Assembly (NCBI RefSeq): GCF_026914265.1
Contig: NC_069135.1
Span: forward strand, 7,643,001 to 7,707,000
Origin: Mya arenaria
Taxonomy: Eukaryota; Mollusca; Bivalvia; Myida; Myidae
Reading direction: 5' to 3'
Length of the DNA: 64,000 nt
The stretch's first letter is position 1; every line of letters begins with the position of its first letter. The notes beneath the pieces were generated by a model that was given only the letters and a program-made list of their open reading frames with translations, was not told where the DNA came from and did not search any database. This document shows positions 1 to 12,491 of the stretch, one piece after another. The translations under genes and the position numbers were made by a program.

Positions 1-889
1 TACGAGACAAAATAATAGAGCTATTTTTGTGTATTACATGGTTGTAAAGCAGTTAAAAAGGGGCGGTACTTCGCTGTTCCATTCATTGATTTTGTAACGA
101 GTACTTCCCCTTCATATGTCAAAATGAAACCCTTTTCAATGATTTTGAGAAGAAAAAACTGTATTACAGTAAGTGTGCAAAAAATCGTTTAAATATAAGG
201 ATTGATAATCATTTCTGGGGCATTCATGCTAATTCAAGATCGCATGAATGCCCCCAAAATGATTTTATGTCCTTAATTAATAGTCTCTTCATCAGCCGTT
301 AACGTGGTTATGTTCGGAGTGTGAACATTTATGCTGAATACACTAGCGTATTTAAAGAGGCGGAGGCGATCTAAGATCGTCCAAGTTTTCATTTTATTTT
401 AATATGGGAGACAAAAAAGAAAGATATTACGCTAAAAATGCACCATTTCCGACTACAAACTGTATAAAAAAATGAGGGGGTAACCTCATTCCCCATTCAA
501 ATAGTTTATGTCATATACTTTCGGTTCTTAAGTAGCGGCGTGTCAAAAGATTGTGACCCTAATTTACGCCCCATCTAACGTCAATTGCTGGATCCACCTG
601 TCGGATACATTGTTCATGTTACTGAACAGAAACTGACAATCAGTTAAACCATCCTGTTGCACTGGTGCTCCACTTAAAAGAGTTTCTTCTGTTTGTTGAT
701 ACAACAGTTAACAAATGGGCAACAAATTGTAACATATATCGTGTTCTGGTTGTTCTTGTTCGCGATCTTACTTGTTTCAGTATTTACTCCATATTCAAAA
801 CCATGGAGACCATGTCCACTAGTTCTATGGTGTCGTCTGTAAGGTACCATTTACTTGGTGTAAGTTCAGGTTTTACCTTGTTGTTTGAA

Positions 890-927
<38 letters not shown>

Positions 928-1937
928 CTGTTGCAAACCGGGAGTGTTTGCACAATCGTAGGTCCCGTGAAGGGTGTTTCTAAGCTAAACAAATGATGCA
1001 CTTTGTCCAAGATATATTTGTCTTTGCAGAACAATGTCAAGAAACAGTGTAATTTCAATAGCGGAGGGAGGGTCAGCTGGTCTAATAAGTTAAAGGTCCC
1101 CACAATGCTGTATTCAGAATCATTTTCCGAGCTTTCGGCATTGTTTAAAAGTAGAAATTGATTTCCAATTATTGCAAAATATATTGCATATTGCAAAAAT
1201 GTTCATAGTAATTTGGATGCTTGAGCTGACAGTAGCTTACAGTAAACTGCAAATGGATTATTCAAAATCAGGTATATGTTTGTGTCATTCGGAATTATCT
1301 AAATCATAAATCAGGATTGTGATCGTTACTCTCTTTTTCTATAATCCAAGGTGACGCTCTCTGACACTACGTTTTTCACCTATCCCGTTTGAATTAATAT
1401 TACGCTGTATATGCTATTTATCTGTTCTCTTATTATAAATAAATAGGTGAAAATCATTAATTGATGTGTGAATTAATTTTATGTATAAAAAGCTATAAGC
1501 TATTGAAAATCCCTTTAAGTGTTTTGATTTTTTTCATACATTTTTGGATGAGAAAGACTTAAAACCTTTCAATATAAAACTTATGAGTAATGTATGTATA
1601 TGGACATTTGATATGTTGCTAGTACAATGCTGGAACCGGCCTAATAAACACATGGTGTAATGAATAATATAACAATATTTGTTCATTATATAAAACGATA
1701 TTTTAAAGGATCTCCATGATTGTGGTTCAATCACAGTGGGATCTACTAGGTTGAAAAGCTGCACGCTCTCCACGCTAATTTTGAACATGCACAAAGTGAA
1801 GCGAGGCAAATTCTTATTAAGAACGTATTGCTAATTCAAATTCAAGTAGCGTGGTAGCATCGTGGTTTTTATAACGCAGTACCTTTAGCAAGTATTTACA
1901 GCCGTTTTCATTATTTTTATGCCCCGACCTGCTCCAT
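1..1937. other. Intergenic DNA, no gene recognised
   Basis: AT-rich sequence with only short scattered reading frames and no pair of good splice sites joining them. Apart from the TA microsatellite at 893-925 I see no structure that I can name. Confidence 0.5.
893..925. repeat. (TA)n microsatellite
   Basis: An uninterrupted run of about 16 TA dinucleotides. It creates artificial Ile-Tyr runs in open frames on both strands. Confidence 0.95.
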
Positions 1938-2345
1938 TTATCGTGTCCGAACTGTAACTTTCTCTTGTATGGACATATTTTAAGATAACTTGCAGCGTGT
2001 GTTGGACGTATCAAGACTACGTGTCGCATACACGGCTCGTGTTCTTACCTCCAAGGTCAAGGTCACACGTTGTTTTCCTTTACAACAGAATGCTGCATAT
2101 CAAGACAGAGCATAGTTGGTCGTGTCCGGGCTGTAACATTCTCTTCTAAGGACATACTTTAAAATAACTTGCCACATGTGTGCGACATATCAAGACGACG
2201 TTTCACGTGCACGACCCGTGCCCCTTCCTCTAAGGTCAAGGCCACACTTTGTGTTTGTTTACTTAAGATTGCTGTATTTACAGACATAGAGTATAGATGG
2301 TCGTGTCCGGGCATTAACTTTCTCATATTTAGAAACTGTCCTGCT
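1938..2345. repeat. Diverged ~180-bp tandem repeat (dispersed family)
   Basis: Two full copies and one partial copy begin at about 1938, 2118 and 2298, each with a variant of TCGTGTCCGGGCTGTAAC followed by a conserved AAGGTCAAGGTCACAC block. I recognise this as a dispersed repeat family that is common in bivalve genomes, from general familiarity and not from a search. It is not coding: the frames across it are short and differ between copies. Confidence 0.65.
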
Positions 2346-3123
2346 TGATCAAATAAACCAGACATAGATAAAAGAAAGTCAGCCGGCAGTTGTCAAAAAA
2401 TGTGATTGCTCGTCCAATACAGTAAATATTGTAATGATCCTGTCATTATACAGGTTGCTCACCAGGACATTTACTTTACATCCTTCTATCATGGAACTAA
2501 TATACAGTACTGAGATATATTCAAATACTATGATATGTTTTATAAATTGTTACACTTGCCTTAGGTCATGTCTGTTTTAATTCCATCCAATAATTTTATT
2601 TCTATTGCTTTGTTCATTCAAGGAGGGTGGGGGGGGGGGTATCCACCTACCTTATACATACATGTTGAATGTATTTGAACTGATAAGTATAACTGTTGCA
2701 CCATATTCTTAATAAGATAAACATTATTTATTCATAGTTGTCCTATAATAATCATTTATATTTTGAGCCACTTCGTTACTGCTTTATTTTATGTCTTGAA
2801 GATGTATTTTTAATATTGTAAACAAACTGTCATGGCTGCCGGTCAGCTGTCAACCGTCTCCGTGGCCTATCGGTGCTTTACACCGAGCACGTTACAGAAC
2901 CAAGAGGTCTCTTCGCAAAGAAGTAGGTATCTCTTGTATCTCACACTGTTTCTTCAAGTCTTCCAATGTCTGGATTTGCTGTCACTTCTATCTCATGTCA
3001 CTTATGGCATTTAAACACAATTTAAGTCGCGATGGCGTCACGGAGGGGTCAAGCCATATTGCAGCCAATGGGCGCGGGCAGACCTTGATAAACTCAAATA
3101 AACAAAAACAAAACAGGATCAAC
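2346..3123. other. Intergenic DNA, no supported gene
   Basis: Holds a G homopolymer near 2628-2639. A 60-codon frame starts at 2832 and ends at 3014. A CCAAT-like element lies near 3064. A donor-like AG/GTATCT near 2924 could make 2832-2923 a first exon, but no downstream partner is visible. Confidence 0.4.
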
Positions 3124-3737
3124 AGCTTGACTTTTGACATAGGATAGCTCGATTGTGTTAGGTTACACCCGCATATCTGAGCTTGACTTTTGACATCGGA
3201 TAGCTCGATTGTGTTAGGTTACACCCGTATATCTGAGCTTGACTTTTGATGTCGGAATGCTCGATTGTGTTAGGTTACACCCGTATCTCTGAGCTTGACT
3301 TTTGATGTCGGATAGCTCGATTGTGTTAGGTTACACCCGTATCTCTGAGCTTGACTTTTGACGTCGGATAGCTCGATTGTGTTAGGTTACACCCGTATAT
3401 CTGAGCTTGACTTTTGATGTCGGAATGCTCGATTGTGTTAGGTTACACCCGTATCTCTGAGCTTGACTTTTGATGTCGGATAGCTCGATTGTGTTAGGTT
3501 ACACCCGTATCTCTGAGCTTGACTTTTGACGTCGGATAGCTCGATTGTGTTAGGTTACACCCGTATCTCTGAGCTTGACTTTTGACGTCGGATAGCTCGA
3601 TTGTGTTAGGTTACACCCGTATTTCTGAGCTTGACTTTTGACGTCGGATAGCTCGATTGTGTTAGGTTACACCCGTATCTCTGAGTTTGACTTTTGACAT
3701 CGGATAGCTTGATTGGGTTGAGAGCACCCGTAAATCT
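3124..3737. repeat. 56-bp satellite-like array, 11 copies
   Basis: Eleven head-to-tail copies of a 56-bp unit beginning GAGCTTGACTTTTGACGTCG and containing GTGTTAGGTTACACCCGTAT. The first and last copies are the most diverged, as expected at array edges. Copies 3 and 6 share the variant GTCGGAATGCTCG, and copies 3-5 match 6-8 in variant order, which suggests a three-unit (168-bp) duplication inside the array. Confidence 0.95.
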
Positions 3738-4164
3738 GATAGATCTAGTAGCTTGACCTTACATTAATATCAACTTGTTTTAACAATAGATATAGTTAAT
3801 TGTTACAAAAAAAACGTGAAAACGTGAGAACCCATGCAACTTTAACTATACATGTGTTTGATGTTCATGATTCGAAGATACAAGAATACACTAAAAACTG
3901 TTCATCGTTTAACTCGGTGTCCGTTGTGTTTCCACACCTCCCTGGCTTTTAAGAAAGTTTTGCATTGACTTCGTCAATTGCTATTATTTTCCATTTCTAA
4001 GAGATATTTGAATCACACTTGATGAATTTCGGGGGCATTCGTCTCTTACAGTGACAGTTGTCACAAGGCAAGGGGTATGGCGCCAACCAAATATGGAAAC
4101 CAAATAAATCTATCTGCCAGGCATTTTTAACTACGGTGCTCCAAGAGCCACTGTTCTGATGACA

Positions 4165-4345
4165 TCTGCAGCCAATTGTATAAACAGATTTACCCAGGGT
4201 AATATTTTACCGGCGGTAATTTTCCTGGTAAATTGGCGGTAATCAATTGTATAAAACAAAATTAAGATTTTACCAAGCTATTTACCGCGGTAATATTTAC
4301 CCTCCTCCAAGAGGTGGGTAAATTGATTTACCGTCTCAGTTACCA
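4165..4345. repeat. TTTACC/GGTAA-rich segment with direct and inverted repeats
   Basis: The stretch is built from TTTACC and its complement GGTAA in both orientations. It includes the palindrome-like TTTACCGCGGTAA, and the 12-mer CAATTGTATAAA occurs twice about 60 bp apart. This looks like a transposon terminus or a small non-autonomous element, but I could not find a matching far end in the window. Confidence 0.35.
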
Positions 4346-4351
4346 GAATCA

Positions 4352-5693
4352 AGATGGCCGACCAGACATAAACAAACGCTCGATTCACAACTCATTTTGT
4401 CGATTTTAAAGACAAACTGAAACTTCGTGCTTAGAAAACCGTTCCATTACGTCCATATCAATAGAAGACAGGAATACAGAGGTAAGATATCGCCAATAAC
4501 CACTGTGTGAACAAATAAATGCATTATAAATAATCCAACGAACAAATTTCATGTACAAACACAGTGACACAAGAAATCTGAAGTTTAAGAATGTATTTAC
4601 CTTGTTTCGCGTTTAAATAATTCCAAAATCTTTCAAAGTTCAATGCAATGGTTCAAGACCAACACTTGATTGCAGGTCTCGACCTTACTTTGTTGAAATG
4701 TATCCCACTTTGCACATATTTTGAGTATTTTGCACATTAATATTTACAATCAAATTGAACCGCCTGTAAACATTGAACAATACTGTAAATGACAGCTATG
4801 ACGTCATTTTCTATGAAATATACCTCAGTCTATAGTCTGTTTTTACAGTTTTCTTTTATATAGAGGCACACAATGGGGTGACTGCTAACCAAATACTGTA
4901 AAGTGCATTGATAATATAAAAGTTTACTGTATATTTGATAAAAACAACAGCTGTGGTATGACAACATACCCAAGTATGATAGTTTGTTAAAATGTATATC
5001 AATTATACTGTTACATATACAGTTCTGTGATTAACACGTTTATGTTCAATTGTACACAACCATTTCATAATTGTGATAATGAATATAATAATCATTTTAG
5101 GCTTTTCAACAGCGAAAGCCAGCAGAGCCAGTGTGATGATAGAACATATAACAGGCACATGATTAAAGACACCAAGAGCAGTGAGGTAAAAATAAGGTTG
5201 TTTTTTTCTTCTGTAAATTATCAGTATACTGTACTGTCATTTGAATGAAAGCAAAATATCAATAACTGGTTTGTTTATTGTGAAAGCCATCATCTCTTAC
5301 CGACGATCTTGTTAACTTACTTTTCAAATTTATAGAAACATTGGCCTCTAGGGAACGCCGCCCCCCCCCCCCCCCATATGCATATTTCCATATCCGCACC
5401 CAATATTCATTAATCAGCCATTTAAGATATGAAGCTGATTTTCACAGACAACATATAATTTTAATGATTACAAAATAATTTTACTTATCTTTAGATTGCT
5501 ACCAGTGGAAGACCAAGGTTATATGACAAATGTGCCGTCAAGAAAACATCACAAAATGAACTTCATGGAGCCGCTAGTGTATTATATGCTGTTTAACATT
5601 CATTTGCTGATTCTGGTTATTGGTATCTACATAAGAATCGACTTTGATTTTGAATTTAAGACCATTTATAGTTTAATGAAAATAGAAAATAAA
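4352..5693 (+). other. Candidate three-exon transcript, coding status doubtful
   Basis: Possible exons are about 4352-4481 (donor GAG/GTAAGAT), 5102-5185 (acceptor TTTTAG, donor GAG/GTAAAA) and 5495 onward (acceptor TTATCTTTAG), with AATAAA at 5688-5693. The second and third exons join in phase to give an open frame from an ATG near 5160 to a TAA near 5596, about 45 residues and rich in Lys/Ser/Thr. The first exon has only a five-codon ATG frame. This could be a small gene, a non-coding RNA or a decayed element gene. I recognise no domain. Confidence 0.25.
5361..5375. repeat. Poly-C run
   Basis: A 15-base C homopolymer, directly visible, and a likely site of length variation or assembly error. 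Confidence 0.9.
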
Positions 5694-5747
5694 TGTTACA
5701 CTCCTTGTATATTGACTTTATGTTCCTGTAAAATGAAAATATGGTGA

Positions 5748-7429
5748 CTATATGAGTAAGTACTTCTAACACTTCAATTTGACATCCACAATGGGACAGC
5801 TAAGTTTTTAAATAGTTAAAAAATATTATTAAATAGTGCTGACAATAACTGAAGAGATCATGTTTCATTCTATTTTAAACAGAAACAATTATGACATAAA
5901 TAAGCAGACACTAAAAATGAGTTCATTAAGTTAATTATACATGATTGCACTTTTAGTGCCAAGTTGAGGTTACTGCAAGCCTATGGGTAGGAACATAATT
6001 ATACAAACATATAAATCATTTGGTCATTAATAATAAACATAACTGATATATTGCATGTAGTTTAACAATCTTATGAATTTGCACAGTGGTTGGATGCAGC
6101 ATTTAATAAATGGAATTCTTCAAGAAATGACATTTCACATAGGAGATATATAAAATATCAAGTACATTTATAATATGTGTCTGTATTGACACAAAAAAGA
6201 ATCAGTGGTGTTTGCTTACATATATTCTTAATTTCAGCAATAATTCAGTTTTAAATATAACAATGGACCCCCAGCTTTAATTAACAAATACATGGAATAC
6301 TGACACAATGGTACATATTAGATTAAAGATATGAATTATTGATCACTTTAATCAATTCTATGAAACTCAGTGCTTCATTTCTATGACAAGTTGAAACTGA
6401 CTATAAATTCCTTACTATCAAATCAGTACCAGGTCCATCGCGTTTTGAAGTTTGGAAAAAAATAAAGAAATGCTTTGACACTCCCGATTTATATAGACAT
6501 TACAATAAATCGTACACGAAGCGTACCAGAGGCGTACAAGAGGCGTAATAGGGTCGGCTCCAGCATAGCGGCATCTTCCTACAATCCTCTTGGTCTGTAA
6601 TGAAGTATGGTCATGTACGTCGTAGCGGTATTGGTCGGCATTGATCTGGGTGTAACCGTAGATTTCGATGGAGATATGATTTGATAACTTTTTCAGATCG
6701 CGGTGATCGGCGTGGTTTTCCTGAGGTCGCAGAGTTGTGTGATCCGGGTATCGTATCAATTGAAAAACATTTAAATCTTGAACTCAAAGGTACCTCGCTT
6801 ATTATAATTAAGGCCCATGCGGTTTGTTCGTGATAAAAATAATGAAGTCGACTGATGTAAGAATGTGCTTGCGTTACTAATGAATACATTACACTGCGAT
6901 GAAAATTGGTTAAATCGTTTTAAAATTTTACACTGAAGAGGGGCATGAAAACAAACACTCAAAATAAAGTGCTTGTGATTTGCAACTCTTGAGCAAGTCA
7001 ATGGACTAGTGCTTCTGGAACGGAATGTTTGATTTGCCTATATGTTCTTTGGTTAACGCAAATATTTAACCACCGAGCATATGCTTTAAACAATGTAAAT
7101 GCAGAGCTCTATTCTTATTTGTAGACAAAACAAAACTAAATGCGGCATTTCGATTCATTTCTTTTTATCAACATTATTCATTAAATATTTCACCTCGATG
7201 TTCACATCGGCACATGATGTTACAGGAGACATTTTAATATCGTATTTCATGATTTATTATATATGGATTTCTATTACAAGGGTGTTTGAATATGCATCCT
7301 TAAAAGTACATATCCAAATTGATTGATTCATTGGTGATGATAGGACATATTACCGTTGTGTACAGTACTCTCAGGGTATTACTAGTAACAAACTTAGAAA
7401 GGACGAATGCGTACAGCAGGGACTTGCAA
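5748..7429. other. Intergenic DNA, no gene recognised
   Basis: Mostly AT-rich. A less AT-rich island at about 6490-6750 carries a minus-strand open frame of 113 codons and three tandem-like copies of a CGTAC-AGAGG motif, but no splice context or recognisable protein. Confidence 0.4.
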
Positions 7430-7770
7430 AAGGCATATTGGAAGCATATTGTTTTTGTTCGAGTTGTCTGCCCGGCTGTTTATCTGTCTGTCCTTCCGTC
7501 TTTCCGCCTGTAGTTCACAAATCGCGTGTACTTGATAGCTCGTGAACTGATTGAAGAATGTTGAAATAACAAACAACAAATATTCACAATGTCGAGGCAA
7601 TATGCAGAGCACATGATATAGCCAGTTTATTTTAAGGTCATTGTCACACTTATAGGTCAAAGGTCTTGTGACAACATGTTTAGGCGATGTGCATAGCGCA
7701 TGTTACAACAAGCTCAGTTTAAGGTCAATGTCACACTTAGAGGTCTTGAATGTCAAATGTTACAATCATT
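7430..7770. repeat. Fragment of a dispersed repeat
   Basis: Contains a pyrimidine-rich TGTCTGTCCTTCCGTCTTTC block followed by two diverged copies (near 7630 and 7720) of a segment with AAGGTCA-TGTCACACTTA. The pattern matches a repeat family I associate with bivalve genomes. No element boundaries or target duplications were identified. Confidence 0.45.
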
Positions 7771-9103
7771 CTTGGCAATCAAACTAAATAATCATAGTTG
7801 CCTTCTTCATTAAAACTATATGTTAGTATTTTACTTTATCATTGAAACTTGTATTGCAGGTTCGACATTTCACACGGAGAATAAAGATTAATTCTCGCCT
7901 GTACAGTATAAGTGAATTAAAAGCAGAAAAAAATACAGTTTAGGAGGAATCAAACAAACAAAATCTCTATGAAAATTGATACGGGGTTTGTTTATTATTA
8001 TTTTAATTAGCAAAGATGAGTATACAATCGAACCACTGATCAAGTCTGTCCCATCTATTTCAGTTTAACTACTGTTTATAACAGATTGGTAATCCTTAAT
8101 TCAGGATGACAGAACGACAAATTAACGTCATTCTATGCGTTACACGTATAAGCCTTTTTACGTTACTTCGATGTATCACTGCATGACGTGCACAATCTTT
8201 GATCACTCAAGTCAAATGAGTTTAATAATAATAAATGCTTATGAATTAAAAAAAAGAATGAACCTATTGTTTGCCCCTTTACACTATTGTTTTTATTTTA
8301 TTTTTAGAACAAGGAACTAATTGTGCTCTGTTATTCAGAACGAAAACAAAGCCACGCAAAGGGGACTATTACGAACTGATCCTACGTCTTCGCCCATCAT
8401 GCAAAGTATCTGACAACTATTATTCTTTGATATTTTCTGTATAGCCTTTTTGGGATTGTGTTAATATCCATACAGCTATGAGGTTTGGTCGCATGATGTA
8501 CATTACGTTTATAAAGAACGTCTTTTTTGGCCGATGACAAACAATTATACTTCACACAGATCATGATTATATATATTTAACCATTCCTTTTTTTCTTATG
8601 AATGTATACAAGAATTCATAGCGATGCACCGAATGTCGACCACGAAAGTTCACGTACGTCATGTATCACTACGCTCTGTAGTTTGATCCGTCCGTGTACA
8701 ATTTAATTGGTGGTAGTAGTAGTACCAAGACTGAAAACAATGTTTACATGAAATGTAAAAGAAAATCACCAAGCCATGCAAGAACACTGTATACATGTTT
8801 CCCCATGAAGCATTGGAAAAGTATGCATATGGAATCAGTTTAGGGATTTGCCTTCTGGTATACGTTCTTCCAAACGGCCAGTGATGTTTTGGCTTCGATA
8901 GTATAATTATATGTGTTCTTTTCTTTAGAAATCATGGTCTGTATTCAACTGCCTTAGATTTTTCTCTCTTTTTTCAAAATTAAAATCCAAGTGTTTTGAT
9001 TGACAAAACTGGCCAATGGACTGAATGGACTCCCTGATGCGTGTCTAATGATAAGGATAGTACGATATATAATACGGCCCATTATCTTAGGGCTGATTTT
9101 GTG
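7771..9103. other. Intergenic DNA, nothing recognised
   Basis: AT-rich sequence with only short scattered frames and no credible splice-site pairs. Confidence 0.5.
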
Positions 9104-9370
9104 GCGCGTCCGTGGTCTAGTGGTAACACACTTGACTATCAATCCAGGGGCGCAGGTTCGATTCCCCGTCGCATCACTAAAAATACGAATTGTCTTCAGG
9201 GAGGGACGTTCAATGGGGATCCCGTGTGACAGTTCTATACACTGGTGCAAGTTAAAGAAACAGGGTAGCTCTAACCAGTGTTACATTCTGTATGTGCACT
9301 ATGCTCCAAAAACCTTAAATGACTAACAATCTTAACTGAACACTCGACGAATGGGCAAGGCCCGAGTGCG
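9104..9370 (+). mobile_element. tRNA-derived SINE
   Basis: The head (about 9106-9176) has an internal RNA polymerase III A box (TGGTCTAGTGG at 9113-9123) and a perfect B box (GGTTCGATTCC at 9155-9165) spaced as in a tRNA. The anticodon stem has a mismatch and the T stem does not pair, so this is not a working tRNA. It is followed by a body containing GGGACGTTCAATGGGGATCC and GGTGCAAGTTAAAGAAACAGG. That body resembles the conserved central domain of bivalve SINEs, a resemblance from general knowledge and not from a search. The 3' boundary is uncertain. Confidence 0.75.
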
Positions 9371-12300
9371 AGTATAAATAGCTTACACGCCACCATGGTT
9401 GATTCTTATTGTCGGTGGGCGTCGGCTACGATGGCTCATTTCGAAACAATTTTTCTCTTTCCATTTGCAGCAAAAATGCTCTACCAGCTCTTACATTTGC
9501 GGAACCCTCCCAATTATTCATATTGTTCACACTAGCTTTTTCGGCGAGGCTCCGTTGAAGTGTAATTTATTAAAGTTTGTTCATGCGTTTCTTTTAAAAA
9601 TCGAAAGTGAATGCCCTGGTCTGCAGTCCTAGTCCACCAGTGCTTTCATCACTTTGGTATCAAGTGCAAGTGGCCACACATCGTGGTTCAGTAACAATGA
9701 GTTCATTCTACGTCAGAACCCAAACTAAGGCCATACCTACAAACATTCTCAATGTTGGCAAAGGAGGCCATCGCATGGCGATCCAATCGCCAAACTGTCC
9801 ATTTGTTATCCGAAAGGTAAAACGAAGATTGTTCATGCTTCACCCGATTCTTCTGAAGAAGTATTGGTACACGAGTATGTTAATGATATAATTTCCCCGT
9901 ACTACGTACTTTATGAATGGATTGAGAAAAAAAAACACATTCATATTCAGGGCCATTTGAACAACCGCATTGCTTCGATCTGTGAACAGACATATGACGG
10001 GATTTACAAGTTTGCTCAATATAGCGGTTTTTAGATGGTCAACAGGCTATTTTTCTATCGACCCAGAAGGTTACATATTAATTTCCTTTCATTAAACACG
10101 CCAAAACTAGGGGCCATTGACTTGATGAGCACATGAGTTGTCGAGTTGTTTGGCTTTCGAAAACTGACGAACGTCTTGTTCGTCGCCGCGGATTGCGGCA
10201 TATCAGTTTTAGACGATTAAATCCAAACTAACTTCTGCAACATATCGACTATTCATTATCCAGGAGCAGATCAAGGACTTGAGGCAAGAGGGGAGGTAAC
10301 TTAGGTGCTCAACCTTTGGACTCCCCCTCCATCCCTTAAGATTTTGTTTTGCAATATCTAGTCCAAAATTTTACATTTTAAGCGTTATTTAAATTCATTC
10401 CTTTCTCTCCGATATTGACATGAAGTAAACCCAGAATGATTTTAGGATGGACGAGCACCATTTTTTCTATAATATTTACCATTTAAAATGTTTCTGTATC
10501 TGTGGTGTCAACCTGATTCTGACATATAAACTAAATGGAAGAGATTCTCAATATTGTGACGTAATCTGGATTACTCCTAAGGAGTAAGATGACAGTTTCG
10601 GCCAGGCAAACCTACCTTTATTACTATTTCATACGTATGTAAAAGAAGTTTTGTCAACATAAAACAATATATAGTACGTCTTCTGAGTTAATAGTCATTC
10701 CTGACGAAATGTAAATAACATACATACGGTTTAAAAACTAAAACTTTATATATGAACCGGCCTCATTGGGCCGATTTCTCGAAAGTTCTTAAGTCTGTTA
10801 TAACAGGAGTAAGCTCACTATTTTTGTTCTTCCAAAACGTGTGTAATTAGGTTTTTCTTTAAAGTTTAATTAGACATTTTTTTGAAGTTATCTGTCCAAA
10901 AGTAATGATACAATAATTTTTATTAATGTTTTTATAATTAGTACGCGATATTACGTGCAATAATGACCGTTGAATAGTATTTGGCAAATTTATAAATGTC
11001 AAATGTAAAGAAAACTGGAGGAATTATTCATTTCCGATGATTCTTTTATTACATAAACTGTAAAGAAGAAAAAGAAGTATTTAATAAATGTATTTAATTT
11101 GGTGTCGGGTTTCAATATTTACCTCGCCAATGATAATTGTGGCAAATAACAAACCTAACATTTGAAATCCGAACAAGTCACGCGAATGCTATGATTTATA
11201 TACACCAATGTTAATTTGCTTTAAACAACTTCAAATCGACGCTCTAATCTATAATAACTTCTATTAATTTCAAGGTACTTAATCATAATCATTAGAATTC
11301 AATCGCCTTACAAATTTGGATAAATAGTATCAATACTTAAACAACTGGTCACATAGGTAAGTCTTAAAGCAGTAACGCCATATAGGTAATCCAAGCTTCC
11401 AACACCCACGAATACATTTATATTTTTGATTGACATTTTACAGCTTCTGTTATTTATTTTAGTAAACATCAAACTTCTAATCAAGGACTCAATACGGCTA
11501 TAACTTCACATGAAATAGCAGGAGTTTAGTCTGTTGAGCGCTGCGCCAATGAAACATGCAGCTACAGTATCCTTTAACACATGGTTTGAATCGTACTGCT
11601 TACTTTTTTTTATATCATTTTGTCTTTTTCAGCACCATGAGCACTGTCAATACCTATATGAACATTAATGAACTTAACTAGGAACTGTATTGAGGGTTAT
11701 CTGCCCACTACAGGGATAATGAATTCATGTATAATTTTAAACACGTCTTTTTAATCTATATAAACGCCATTATAGTTACGACTATAAAAATATGTTGGGT
11801 TTTGTTTTATTTATAAAATATGTTTTTAAAATGTTTACTTGAATGACATGACGTAGTAGCTTTAACTTTGGCTCAAAGAACATGTGCCAGCGTTTTAGGT
11901 TGGATATCATTCGATCAGTTTTGAATCCGATAAGACGATAGGGAATTGCTTTAACTTAAGACGGTCACATCATAGCTACACTGATATTCAGGCACATTGT
12001 TCGCTGATTGGCACCTAATATGAATCTGTTACATTTGTGATTATATAGTTGGAACGCACAATACAGCCTGCAGTGCGGTAAAATAAACCGGTGATCAAAA
12101 TGAAAGACTTCTCTACGTGTGTTCGGTTACAATACACTATTGTTTTAAGGCTATTTTGACAAATTGGATTCCAACCAGATAATTTTTCTGACTGTTCATC
12201 GAAACGTTAGACTTGGATAGTCTGCGAGGTACTTTGGTCGGATTTAATTCACCGCCCGAGTTAAGAGATCCAGCTCTTATTTCACTGTGATGTTATTTTT

Positions 12301-12491
12301 GCATACCTGTTGGAATACTAAACGAAACGAAAGATAAAAACACGCGAAGTGAAATTGTCGGATTTGATAGCATTTTAAGCACATACATCGGCTAGTAGCC
12401 ATGACATGGCAAAGACGGCGTAATGAACGCGGGTAACTAGAAAAAAATAGCACTGGTTAATTAAATCAAAGAAAGAGAATATAATCTGGAA
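9371..12491. other. Intergenic DNA upstream of gene A
   Basis: No gene, repeat array or RNA could be supported. The promoter of gene A should lie near the right end, but I see no clear TATA box or initiator that I can defend. Confidence 0.4.

Noticed and set aside
2832-3014. 60-codon plus-strand frame starting MAAGQLSTVSVAYR
   Set aside because: It has a plausible start and a donor-like site, but no downstream exon or homology is seen. A chance frame cannot be excluded.
3124-3737. CRISPR-like array
   Set aside because: The 56-bp units are contiguous, with no unique spacers, and the genome is eukaryotic.
6418-6759. Minus-strand frame of 113 codons
   Set aside because: No recognisable protein, no splice partner and no poly(A) signal in place. 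The base composition is slightly unusual but this is not enough.
9106-9177. A functional tRNA gene
   Set aside because: The T stem does not pair and the anticodon stem has a mismatch. The sequence continues into a SINE body.
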